The notes beneath the pieces were generated by a model. That model searched no databases. It worked only from the letters and a program-made list of their open reading frames with translations, and was not told the DNA's origin. From Bosea sp. F3-2 (GTDB taxonomy: Bacteria; Pseudomonadota; Alphaproteobacteria; Rhizobiales; Beijerinckiaceae), in NCBI RefSeq assembly GCF_008253865.1, contig NZ_CP042331.1, forward strand, positions 434,001 through 498,000: a DNA stretch of 64,000 nucleotides, in the 5' to 3' direction. The position numbers and the translations under genes are program-made. Position 1 is the stretch's first letter. Each line of letters opens with the position of its first letter. Positions 17,526-28,428 of the stretch are shown here, piece after piece.

Positions 17526-17613
17526 TCAGCGTCATGGCCATGAGTTCCGGGTTCTTCGCTACGCGAAGCCCCGGAATGACGGCGCGTTGGAAGGGCCGGT
17601 GGAGCCGAGCGCT

Positions 17614-19488
17614 TCACGCGCTCTCCAGTTCCTCGCCGAGCAGCAGCCATTCCTCTTCGGCGGCCGTGAGCGCCTCCGCCAGTTCGGCTCGTTGCCGCGA
17701 GAGCTGCAACGCCTTCTCCGGCTCGCGCGAAAAGGCGCCGTTGGCGAGCGCTGCGTCGACCTTCTCGATCAGCCCTGTCAGCTTGGCGATGCGCGCCTCG
17801 GCAAGATTGAGCTTTTGCCGCAGCGGGCCCTGCGCCGCTCGCTTCGTCGCGGCCTCCTTGCGCTCGCCCGGCTTCGGCTTGGCGGCTCCCGCCTCGGGAG
17901 CGGGCTTGCCGCGCCGCTCGGCCTTGGCGCTGTCGAGCACGAAGGCGCGGTAGTCCTCCATGTCGCCGTCGAAATTCTTCACCGTGCCGTTCGCGACCAG
18001 CCAGAGCCGGTCGGCGCAGGCCTCGATCAGGAAGCGGTCGTGGCTGACGAGGATGACGGCGCCGGGATAGTCGTTGATCGCCGTCATCAGCGCCGTGCGG
18101 CTGTCGATGTCGAGATGGTTGGTCGGCTCGTCCAGGATCAGCAGATGCGGGCCGTGGAAAGTGGCGAGGCCCAGCATTAGCCGAGCCTTCTCGCCGCCCG
18201 AGAGCAGCTTGACCGGCGTATCCGCCTTGGACGCGGGGAAGCCGATCTGCGCCGCCTTCGAGCGCACCCTGGCTTCCGGCGCATCCGGCATCAGGTCGCG
18301 CAGATGGCCGACCGGCGTGTCCTCCGGCCGCAATTCGTCGAGCTGATGCTGGGCGAAATAGGCTGTCTCCAGCTTGCTCGACTTCTTCATCTCGCCCGAG
18401 AGCGGATCGAGCCTGCCGCCGATCAGTTTGCAGAAGGTCGATTTGCCGTTGCCGTTCGAGCCGAGCAGGGCGATCCGGTCGTCGGGGGCGAGGTTGAGCT
18501 TGAGCCGCGACAGCACCTTGCGCTCGCCATAGCCGGCGCTGGCGTCGTCCAGCACGATCATCGGCGGCGAGAGTGGCTTCTCCGGGCCCGGGAAGACGAA
18601 GGGCTGGACGTCGCGGTCGACGATCGCCGCGATGGTCTCCATCTTCTCCAGCCGCTTTACGCGCGACTGCGCCTGGCGCGCCTTGGTGGCCTTGGCCTTG
18701 AAGCGATCGACGAAGGCCTGCAGGTGCTTGCGCTCGGCGTCCTGCTTCTCCTTCGCGCGGGCGAGCTGCATTTGCTTCTCGGCACGCTGCTTCTCGAAGG
18801 AGGAATAGCCGCCGCGATAGAGCGTGAGCTTGCCCTGGTCGAGATGCAGGATGTGGTCGACGCTGGTGTCGAGCAGTTCGCGATCGTGGCTGATCACCAG
18901 CACCGTATGCGGATAGCGCTCCAGATAGTCGTAGAGCCAGAGCGTACCTTCGAGGTCGAGATAGTTGGTCGGCTCGTCGAGCAGCAACAGGTCGGGCTCG
19001 GAGAACAGCACGGCCGCGAGCGCGACGCGCATGCGCCAACCGCCCGAGAAATCGGAGCAGGGGCGCTGCTGTGCCGCCTCGTCGAAGCCGAGGCCGTGCA
19101 GCACCATCGCGGCGCGTGCCGGCGCGGAATGGGCGCCGATATCGGCGAGCCGCGTCCCGATCTCGGCAATGCGGTGCGGATCGGTCGCGGTCTCGGCTTC
19201 CTGCATCAGCGCTGTGCGCTCGGTATCGGCGGCGAGCACGACCTCGATCAAAGATTCCGGCCCGCCCGGTGCCTCCTGCGCTACGCCCCCGATGCGCCGG
19301 CCCTTGGGCAGGCTGATGTTGCCGCTCTCGGTGCCGAGATCGCCCGTGATGATCTTGAACAGTGTCGTCTTGCCGGTGCCGTTGCGGCCGACGAATCCGA
19401 CGCGCGCGCCGTCCGGAATGGCGGCGCCGGTGTGGTCGAGCAGCAGGCGCTCGCCGAGGCGATAGGTGATGTCGTTGATCGTCAGCAT
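17614..19488 (-). CDS. ABC-F family ATPase, YheS-like
   Basis: ABC-F proteins are soluble twin ATPases that act on ribosomes, not transporters. The 624-residue product has a first ATPase domain with Walker A GRNGTGKTT (about 34-42), signature SDFSGGWRMR and Walker B LLLLDEPTNYLD. The linker is rich in Lys and Arg (RFKAKATKARQAQSRVKRLE). A second domain has GSNGNGKST, LLSGGEKARLML and LLILDEPTNHLD. A lysine-rich C-terminal coiled coil covers about 525-620. The domain order and linker most resemble E. coli YheS. The start at ATG 19488 (MLTINDITYRLGERLLL) is chosen; a longer frame to 19530 adds 14 non-conserved residues. No membrane segment is present. Confidence 0.9.
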   Translation of the reverse strand: MLTINDITYRLGERLLLDHTGAAIPDGARVGFVGRNGTGKTTLFKIITGDLGTESGNISLPKGRRIGGVAQEAPGGPESLIEVVLAADTERTALMQEAETATDPHRIAEIGTRLADIGAHSAPARAAMVLHGLGFDEAAQQRPCSDFSGGWRMRVALAAVLFSEPDLLLLDEPTNYLDLEGTLWLYDYLERYPHTVLVISHDRELLDTSVDHILHLDQGKLTLYRGGYSSFEKQRAEKQMQLARAKEKQDAERKHLQAFVDRFKAKATKARQAQSRVKRLEKMETIAAIVDRDVQPFVFPGPEKPLSPPMIVLDDASAGYGERKVLSRLKLNLAPDDRIALLGSNGNGKSTFCKLIGGRLDPLSGEMKKSSKLETAYFAQHQLDELRPEDTPVGHLRDLMPDAPEARVRSKAAQIGFPASKADTPVKLLSGGEKARLMLGLATFHGPHLLILDEPTNHLDIDSRTALMTAINDYPGAVILVSHDRFLIEACADRLWLVANGTVKNFDGDMEDYRAFVLDSAKAERRGKPAPEAGAAKPKPGERKEAATKRAAQGPLRQKLNLAEARIAKLTGLIEKVDAALANGAFSREPEKALQLSRQRAELAEALTAAEEEWLLLGEELESA

Positions 19489-19645
19489 GGCCGTGGGTTT
19501 AGGCGGTTTGCCTGCGAAAACGCAATGCAAACCCGGAAGATCGGGCCTGCGGTCACCGTTTCGTCACAATCTCGCCTCGGGGCGGCCCGCTGTCGCCTTC
19601 ACCCAACGGAACTGGAGTAATTTCCGATTCGCGAGGCAGTCTTCG

Positions 19646-19768
19646 ATGCATGCCTACCCGTTCGATGTCGCGTCCCGCCATGTTTCCTTGCTGGCGTCCC
19701 TGATGATCTGTCTTTCGATCATCCTCGGCAGTGCCGCCGCGCTTACCGCGATCGTCCCGTCTTCCTGA
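19646..19768 (+). CDS. Possible 40-residue single-pass membrane peptide
   Basis: The short frame MHAYPFDVASRHVSLLASLM continues as a hydrophobic stretch ICLSIILGSAAALTA and ends IVPSS. Hydrophobicity is continuous at about residues 14-35, fitting one membrane span with a short polar N-terminus. A GAGGCAG site lies nine bases before ATG 19646, which argues for translation. It stands alone between the divergent ABC-F gene and coaD. I recognise no family. The main doubt is that a 40-codon frame can arise by chance in this GC-rich DNA. Confidence 0.45.
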   Translation: MHAYPFDVASRHVSLLASLMICLSIILGSAAALTAIVPSS

Positions 19769-19859
19769 CATTGTATCGCGCTTGCCTCGGCGCAGCTTTC
19801 GCCGGGCCGGGATCGGGTAGGCGGCTTGTCGCGCCGCGGGCGATCTATCTGTTTGTCTT

Positions 19860-19907
19860 AGCATCGGATTTCTCCGAAAAGTGGATTCCACTTTTCGGTC
19901 CGATGCT
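19860..19907. repeat. Family C hairpin repeat
   Basis: AGCATCGG / CCGATGCT form an outer 8-bp stem and CCGAAAAGTGG / CCACTTTTCGG an inner 11-bp stem around ATT. It ends 14 bases before coaD. Related units are at 30384-30431 and 57590-57638. Confidence 0.8.
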
Positions 19908-19921
19908 CTAACGCTGGCACC

Positions 19922-20422
19922 ATGGCACGCATCGCTTTCTACACCGGTTCCTTCGACCCCGTGACCAACGGCCATGCCGACGTGATCGCGGCAGCCGCCG
20001 GGCTCTGCGACAAGCTGGTCGTCGCGATCGGCGTCCACCCCGGCAAGACGCCGCTTCTTTCCGTCGAGCAACGCGCCGGACTGCTGCGCACTGTCGCGAC
20101 GCCGCTGCTTGCGGCGAAGGGGGCGGTGCTCGATGTCGTGACCTTCGACGATCTCGCCGTCGATGCCGCGCGGCGTGCGGGAGCTTCGATCATCATCCGC
20201 GGCCTGCGCGACGGCAGCGATCTCGACTACGAGATGCAGATGGCCGGCATGAACGGCACGATGGCGCCGGATGTGCAGACGGTGTTCCTGCCGGCCTCGC
20301 CCGGCGTGCGCCACATCACCGCGACGCTGGTGCGCCAGATTGCGGCGATGGGCGGGGATGTCTCGCCCTTCGTGCCCGCGCCCGTGCTTTCCGCGCTGAA
20401 GGCGCGCTTCGCTAAGGGCTGA
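19922..20422 (+). CDS. coaD: Phosphopantetheine adenylyltransferase
   Basis: CoaD adenylates 4'-phosphopantetheine to dephospho-CoA, the penultimate and often rate-limiting step of coenzyme A synthesis. The 166-residue protein has the nucleotidyltransferase motif YTGSFDPVTNGHADVI at the N-terminus, RGLRDGSDLDYEMQMAGMN in the middle and the ISSS-equivalent GVRHITATLVRQIA toward the end. ATG 19922 has no recognisable ribosome binding site; the sequence before it is the end of a family C hairpin repeat. Length is normal. It stands apart from proS, separated by a family B repeat. Confidence 0.95.
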   Translation: MARIAFYTGSFDPVTNGHADVIAAAAGLCDKLVVAIGVHPGKTPLLSVEQRAGLLRTVATPLLAAKGAVLDVVTFDDLAVDAARRAGASIIIRGLRDGSDLDYEMQMAGMNGTMAPDVQTVFLPASPGVRHITATLVRQIAAMGGDVSPFVPAPVLSALKARFAKG

Positions 20423-20434
20423 AGCGCAGAAACG

Positions 20435-20532
20435 CCGTCATTCCGGGCTTGACCCGGAATCCATCGTAAGGCTCCGCGCTCTACGATGGATTCCGGAGCG
20501 GCGCCGCTATCGCGGCTTGTCCGGAATGACGG
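20435..20532. repeat. Family B palindromic repeat
   Basis: Arms CCGTCATTCCGGGCTTG and the closing TCCGGAATGACGG, with inner arms GAATCCATCGTA and TACGATGGATTC. It starts 12 bases after the coaD stop. The rest of the 285-base gap to proS shows no gene. Confidence 0.85.
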
Positions 20533-20707
20533 GTGAGCTCTCCGAAAGAGCTCCACGTGACGGGCTGCGGCGAAAGGCACACAACTTCGCCATCTTCCGT
20601 CGCTTTCTGCTGATTTTGGTTTGCATTTTGCCGAGAGCGATGGTGTCTCTCAGATGAAGCGACTCGTCGTGCAGGTTCTTGCGCGATGCCCTCCGACAGG
20701 TTTTCCG

Positions 20708-22039
20708 ATGCGTCTTTCCCGCTATTTCCTGCCCCTCCTGCGCGATACGCCCAAGGAGGCGGAGATCGTCTCGCACCGGCTGATGCTGCGCGCCGGCATG
20801 ATCCGCCAGCAGTCGGCCGGCATCTATTCCTGGCTGCCGCTGGGCCTGCGGGTGCTCAACAAGATCAGCAACGTCGTCCGCGAGGAGCAGAATCGCGCGG
20901 GCGCGATCGAGATCCTGATGCCGACCATCCAGTCGGCCGATCTCTGGCGCGAGAGCGGGCGCTACGACGCCTATGGCAAGGAGATGCTGCGCATCAAGGA
21001 TCGGCATGATCGCGAGATGCTCTACGGCCCGACCAATGAGGAGATGGTCACCGACATCTTCCGGAGTTATGTGAAGTCCTACAAGGACTTGCCGCTCAAT
21101 CTCTATCACATCCAGTGGAAGTTCCGCGACGAGGTGCGTCCGCGCTTCGGCGTGATGCGGGGCCGCGAATTCCTGATGAAGGACGCCTATTCCTTCGACA
21201 TCGACAAGGATGCGGCCCGGCATGCCTATAACCGCATGTTCACCGCCTACTTACGCACCTTCGCCCGGCTCGGCCTGAAGGCGATCCCGATGCGCGCCGA
21301 TACCGGCCCGATCGGCGGCGATCTCAGCCACGAGTTCATCGTGCTGGCCTCGACCGGCGAGAGCGAGGTCTTCTGCCATAGCGACTACCTGACCTTCGAT
21401 ACGCCGGCGGCCGACACCGACTTCGAGAGCGTCGCCGGGCTGCAGGGCGTCGTCGACAAATGGACGAGCCTCTACGCCGCGACTGAGGAGATGCACGACA
21501 AGGCTGCCTTCGAAGCGATCCCCGAGGGCAAGCGTCTTTCGGCCCGCGGCATCGAGGTCGGCCACATCTTCTATTTCGGCACCAAGTATTCCGAGCCGAT
21601 GGGGGCGACCGTGACCGGGCCGGACGGCCAGCAGGTGCCGGTCCATATGGGCTCCTACGGCATCGGCCCGAGCCGTCTCGTCGCGGCGCTGATCGAGGCC
21701 GGCCATGATGATGGCGGCATCGTCTGGCCCGACGAGATCGCACCCTTCGACGTCTCCGTCATCAACCTCAAGGTGGGCGACGCGGCGACCGACGGCGCGG
21801 CCGAGCAGATCTACAAGCACCTGCTCGCCAAGGGCTACGACGCCGTGCTCGACGACACCGAGGAGCGTCCGGGCGCCAAGTTCGCCACCGCCGACCTGAT
21901 CGGCGTGCCCTGGCAGATCATCGTCGGGCCGAAGGGCCTGGCCGATGGCAAGGTCGAGCTCAAGCGCCGCGCCGGTGGCGAGCGCGAGCTGGTCTCGCTG
22001 GAAGCTGCGCTCGATCGCTTCAAGGGCCGGGCGGCGTGA
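20708..22039 (+). CDS. proS: Prolyl-tRNA synthetase, short alphaproteobacterial type
   Basis: ProS attaches proline to tRNA-Pro. The 443-residue protein begins MRLSRYFLPLLRDTPKEAEI, the standard N-terminus of the alphaproteobacterial class, which lacks the large editing insertion of E. coli ProRS; the short length fits this. Class II motifs are visible: motif 2 QWKFRDEVRPRFGVMRGREF and motif 3 SYGIGPSRLVAALIE. ATG 20708 is chosen over in-frame ATGs at 20621 and 20654, which add residues foreign to the family. lolC starts 43 bases after the stop, an arrangement frequently seen in alphaproteobacteria. Confidence 0.95.
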   Translation: MRLSRYFLPLLRDTPKEAEIVSHRLMLRAGMIRQQSAGIYSWLPLGLRVLNKISNVVREEQNRAGAIEILMPTIQSADLWRESGRYDAYGKEMLRIKDRHDREMLYGPTNEEMVTDIFRSYVKSYKDLPLNLYHIQWKFRDEVRPRFGVMRGREFLMKDAYSFDIDKDAARHAYNRMFTAYLRTFARLGLKAIPMRADTGPIGGDLSHEFIVLASTGESEVFCHSDYLTFDTPAADTDFESVAGLQGVVDKWTSLYAATEEMHDKAAFEAIPEGKRLSARGIEVGHIFYFGTKYSEPMGATVTGPDGQQVPVHMGSYGIGPSRLVAALIEAGHDDGGIVWPDEIAPFDVSVINLKVGDAATDGAAEQIYKHLLAKGYDAVLDDTEERPGAKFATADLIGVPWQIIVGPKGLADGKVELKRRAGGERELVSLEAALDRFKGRAA

Positions 22040-22082
22040 CGGAGCGCCGCGCCAAGGGGCCCCGCATGATCAGAGCCGCTTC

Positions 22083-23372
22083 ATGAGCGCTGTCGCGGAG
22101 AATGCTGCCGTTCCGACCGGAACGAAGCCCTTCGCCGGCTTCGAATGGCTGCTGGCCGGGCGCTATCTGCGCACGCGCCGGCGCGAGGGCTTCGTCTCGG
22201 TCATCGCCGGCTTCTCCTTCCTCGGCATCCTGCTCGGCGTCGCCACGCTGATCATCGTGATGTCGGTGATGAACGGCTTCCGCAAGGAGCTGCTGGAGAA
22301 GATCGTCGGGGTGAACGGGCATATCTTCGCGACCCCGATCGACCGGCCGCTCGACGATTACGACAGCGTCGCCCAGAAGCTCGCCAAGATTAATGGCGTC
22401 AAGCTCGCGATCCCGCTGGTCGAAGGTCAGGCGCTGGCTTCCTCGCAGATCGGCAACAACGGCGTGCTGGTCCGCGGCGTGCGCGAGGCCGACATCAAGG
22501 CGATTCCCTTCATCGGCGGCAATATCAAGGCCGGCACACTCGAGGGCTTCGATACGACGCCAGGCGTCGCCATCGGCCGGCGCCTCGCCAATGCGCTGGG
22601 GCTCCAGGTCGGCGATTCGATGACGCTGGTGTCGCCGCAGGGTGCCTCGACGCCCTTCGGCACGGCACCGCGCATCAAGGCCTATCCGGTCAAGGCGATC
22701 TTCGAGATCGGCATGACCGAGTTCGACGGCACCTTCGTCTACATGCCGCTCGCCGAGAGCCAAGCCTATTTCAACCGCGACGGCGACGTGAACGTCATCG
22801 AGATCTTTGTCGACAATCCCGACCGGACACAGGGCGTGCGCGATGCGATCGAGGCCGATGCGCCGCGCCCGCTGGTGCTCTCGGACTGGCGGCAACGCAA
22901 CCGCTCCTTCTTCAACGCACTGGAGGTCGAGCGGAACGTGATGTTCATCATCCTGACGCTGATCGTGCTGGTCGCGGCGCTGAACATCGTCTCCGGCCTG
23001 ATCATGCTGGTGAAGGACAAGACCGCCGACATCGCGATCATGCGCACGATGGGCGCGACGCGCGGCACGGTCCTGCGCGTCTTCCTGATCACGGGGGCAG
23101 CGATCGGCGTCATCGGCACCGTCGCCGGCCTCATCCTCGGCGTGCTCTTCGCCAACAATATCAAGTCGATCATGGCGGCGCTGAACTGGATCACCGGCGC
23201 CAACCTCTGGGACCCGACGGTGCGCTTCCTCAGCGACATCCCCTCCGTCATCGACTGGCGAGAGGTGGTGAGCGTCGTTCTGATGGCGCTGACGCTGTCG
23301 CTGCTGGCGACGCTCTATCCGGCCTGGAAGGCCGCCCGGCTCGATCCCGTAGAAGCACTGAGGATGGGCTAA
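22083..23372 (+). CDS. lolC: Lipoprotein-releasing system permease LolC/E
   Basis: This inner-membrane permease works with LolD to free outer-membrane lipoproteins from the inner membrane and hand them to LolA. The 429-residue protein has the expected plan: a membrane segment near residues 40-65 (GFSFLGILLGVATLIIVMSV), a large MacB-like periplasmic domain, and three C-terminal FtsX-type segments starting at FIILTLIVLVAALNIVSGLI. Alphaproteobacteria often use a single LolC/E-type subunit as a homodimer; only one is present here. ATG 22083 is used. lolD is separated from it by a 266-base palindromic element that starts at the stop codon. Confidence 0.93.
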   Translation: MSAVAENAAVPTGTKPFAGFEWLLAGRYLRTRRREGFVSVIAGFSFLGILLGVATLIIVMSVMNGFRKELLEKIVGVNGHIFATPIDRPLDDYDSVAQKLAKINGVKLAIPLVEGQALASSQIGNNGVLVRGVREADIKAIPFIGGNIKAGTLEGFDTTPGVAIGRRLANALGLQVGDSMTLVSPQGASTPFGTAPRIKAYPVKAIFEIGMTEFDGTFVYMPLAESQAYFNRDGDVNVIEIFVDNPDRTQGVRDAIEADAPRPLVLSDWRQRNRSFFNALEVERNVMFIILTLIVLVAALNIVSGLIMLVKDKTADIAIMRTMGATRGTVLRVFLITGAAIGVIGTVAGLILGVLFANNIKSIMAALNWITGANLWDPTVRFLSDIPSVIDWREVVSVVLMALTLSLLATLYPAWKAARLDPVEALRMG

Positions 23373-23637
23373 GGGTTTGTCCTCCCGATGAGCACGATCA
23401 TGATCGAGCCAAAACGACTTCCGGCAAGGAGGCGCCCGAAGCCCGATGCCATAGGCATCGGGCGAGGGACCGACGCGGCAGGCAGTCGTTTTCGCTCGAC
23501 CCCGACGGGGCGCGGGCCTTTTGAGCGGCTGCGGCGTCGCGCGGCCTTGCAAACCGGGTGGTTTGCGGCGTCCACGCTCCTGGCCGCCGCTCAAAATGCC
23601 CAGCGTCAGGACCGCGCTCATCGGGAGGACAAACCCT
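23372..23637. repeat. Nested-palindrome element between lolC and lolD
   Basis: Perfect 22-base terminal inverted repeats (23372-23393 and 23616-23637) enclose two separate arms. Arm 1: 23404-23419 pairs with 23484-23499 at 15 of 16 positions (AAAACGACT / AGTCGTTTT) and contains a hairpin GCCCGATGCC-ATA-GGCATCGGGC at 23441-23463. Arm 2: TTTTGAGCGGC (23519-23529) pairs with GCCGCTCAAAA (23586-23596) and contains GCAAACC-GGGT-GGTTTGC at 23549-23566. The whole would fold as a three-way junction. Its last base of stem is two bases before the lolD ATG, and the right arm contains the GGGAGGAC ribosome binding site. Confidence 0.88.
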
Positions 23638-23638
23638 A

Positions 23639-24328
23639 ATGGCACAGGAGATGCCAGCACTCTTCCTCTCGCAGGTCGAACGCTTCTATCCGCAGAGCGA
23701 CGCGCCGCTCGAAGTGCTGCGCCGGGCCGATTTCGCCCTCTGGCCGGGGGAGGTCGTCGCGCTGGTCGCGCCGAGCGGCACCGGCAAGTCTACGCTGCTG
23801 CATGTCGCCGGACTGCTGGAGAAGCCGGACGCCGGCGAGGTCTTCGTCGGCGGGCTCGCCACGACCAAGCTCGACGATACCGGGCGCACGCGCCTGCGCC
23901 GCACCGAGATCGGCTTCGTCTATCAGTTCCACCATCTCCTGCCCGAGTTCACGGCGCTGGAGAATGTCGTGTTGCCGCAGCGCATCCGGGGCCTGCCGCG
24001 CGATGTGTCCGAGGAGCGGGCATCGGAGCTTTTGACCTTCCTCGGCCTTGGCGAGCGGCTTGACCATCTGCCGAGCGAGCTTTCGGGCGGCGAGCAGCAG
24101 CGCGTTGCCATCGGCCGGGCCGTCGCCAACGGGCCGCGCCTGCTGCTGGCCGACGAGCCGACCGGCAATCTCGATCCGCACACCTCGCAGCATGTCTTCG
24201 GCACGCTGATGGCGCTGGCGCGGGCATCTGGGCTCGCGGCACTGATCGCGACGCACAACCTGCAGCTGGCGCGCCAGATGGACCGGCGAGTGACGATCCG
24301 CGAGGGACTGGTCGTCGCGCTGGATTGA
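23639..24328 (+). CDS. lolD: Lipoprotein-releasing system ATP-binding protein LolD
   Basis: LolD is the cytoplasmic ATPase of the LolCDE lipoprotein-release complex. The 229-residue protein has Walker A APSGTGKST, a Q-loop at YQFHHLLPEFTALENV, the signature LSGGEQQR and Walker B LLLADEPTGNLDP, with the closing histidine in IATHN. ATG 23639 lies behind GGGAGGAC, which is itself part of the right inverted repeat of the preceding element; folding of that repeat would hide the site. Longer frames reading into the element are rejected. It forms one functional unit with lolC upstream. Confidence 0.94.
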   Translation: MAQEMPALFLSQVERFYPQSDAPLEVLRRADFALWPGEVVALVAPSGTGKSTLLHVAGLLEKPDAGEVFVGGLATTKLDDTGRTRLRRTEIGFVYQFHHLLPEFTALENVVLPQRIRGLPRDVSEERASELLTFLGLGERLDHLPSELSGGEQQRVAIGRAVANGPRLLLADEPTGNLDPHTSQHVFGTLMALARASGLAALIATHNLQLARQMDRRVTIREGLVVALD

Positions 24329-24397
24329 GGGCGCCGCCATCTTCCTGTGGATGCGTAGACCCGCGGGCCCAGGGAACGAGACGTTGCAGAAGCGCAT

Positions 24398-24495
24398 CGT
24401 CATTCCGGGCTTGACCCGGAATCCATCGTAGAGCGCCGGAGTCCTTCGATGGATTCCGGATCTGCGCCGCCGGAGGCGGCTTGTCCGGAATGACG
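24398..24495. repeat. Family B palindromic repeat
   Basis: Same arms as the copy at 20435-20532 (CGTCATTCCGGGCTTGACC ... GGAATGACG). It lies in the 323-base gap between lolD and the small peptide gene at 24652. The remainder of that gap holds the SOS-type promoter at 24596-24624 and no other gene that I can support. Confidence 0.85.
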
Positions 24496-24595
24496 GCGCG
24501 GTTGCGGGGCTCTCGGGATATTAACCGGCCGAATTCGCCGTTAGGCAATCGTTAACCGCCCGGGAGGCCACGCCGTCCGGCATCAACCAGACGGA

Positions 24596-24624
24596 TTGAC
24601 GAGAACAAAACATGAACTAATATG
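24596..24624 (+). promoter_or_regulatory. Promoter with embedded LexA (SOS) box
   Basis: TTGACG at 24596-24601 and AATATG at 24619-24624 are spaced by 17 bases (TAATAT with 16 is an alternative). The spacer contains GAAC-AAAACAT-GAAC at 24603-24617, an exact match to the alphaproteobacterial LexA operator GAAC-N7-GAAC. LexA bound here would cover both promoter boxes. The layout matches that of the lexA promoter at 56170-56198 on the other strand. The gene served is the 36-residue frame at 24652, with possible read-through to dnaE. Confidence 0.75.
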
Positions 24625-24651
24625 AACCTATCAAGAACGACGGAGGTTCTC

Positions 24652-24762
24652 ATGACTGCAGCGCGTAAATTCGCCGCCGGCCTTGCCGAGATCGCCTCGC
24701 TCGGCGTCTTCCTCGGCATGATCTGGCTCTGGGCTGCGATCTTCTCCGGGCCGCATGTCTGA
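24652..24762 (+). CDS. SOS-promoter-linked 36-residue membrane peptide
   Basis: The frame MTAARKFAAGLAEIASLGVF continues LGMIWLWAAIFSGPHV. It has a short basic amphipathic N-terminus and one hydrophobic segment at about residues 13-32 rich in Leu, Ile, Trp and Phe, so an inner-membrane peptide is likely. CGGAGG stands six bases before ATG 24652, one of the best ribosome binding sites in the window. The promoter upstream has an exact LexA box. Known SOS-induced peptides of this size, such as SidA of Caulobacter (a division inhibitor acting on the FtsW/FtsN machinery) and TisB of E. coli, show what such a gene could do; kinship is unproven. dnaE starts 115 bases downstream. Confidence 0.72.
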   Translation: MTAARKFAAGLAEIASLGVFLGMIWLWAAIFSGPHV

Positions 24763-24877
24763 TTGCGGCAGGAGCCATCCACAGCACCGCCAAGGAATCC
24801 TCGACGCCGGCTGCGCCGAGGTTTCATAAGGAGAACGGACAAGACGAGTCGCGCGGCGGCGACAACGGGAGAAGGAC

Positions 24878-28351
<3,474 letters not shown>

Positions 28352-28428
28352 CAAACCGTTCCGGGCATGGTTGTTGCCTTGCCGCAGGCGCGTCGCTGGC
28401 GCAGGTTAGTGTTGGTTGGAGGCGGGCC

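Larger units (their letters stand above)
16858..17613. other. Gene-poor region, cluster of palindromic repeats around a GC-rich core
   Basis: I see no credible gene in these 756 bases. Two direct copies of a short repeat (16901-16952 and 17367-17417) flank a GC-rich core of about 415 bases. The core contains hairpins at roughly 17252-17277 and 17311-17349. Another repeat unit is at 17432-17525, and a fragment related to family B lies near 17545-17583. Open frames exist on both strands but are rich in Arg, Pro and Gly, lack good ribosome binding sites, and overlap the repeats. The core might be a structured RNA, a mobile-element remnant, or nothing; it does not match RNase P RNA, tmRNA or SRP RNA motifs that I know. 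Confidence 0.55.

Noticed and set aside
16871..17953. Open frames on both strands across the repeat cluster after plsY
   Set aside because: They overlap palindromic repeats and the end of the ABC-F gene, and their composition is typical of non-coding GC-rich DNA.
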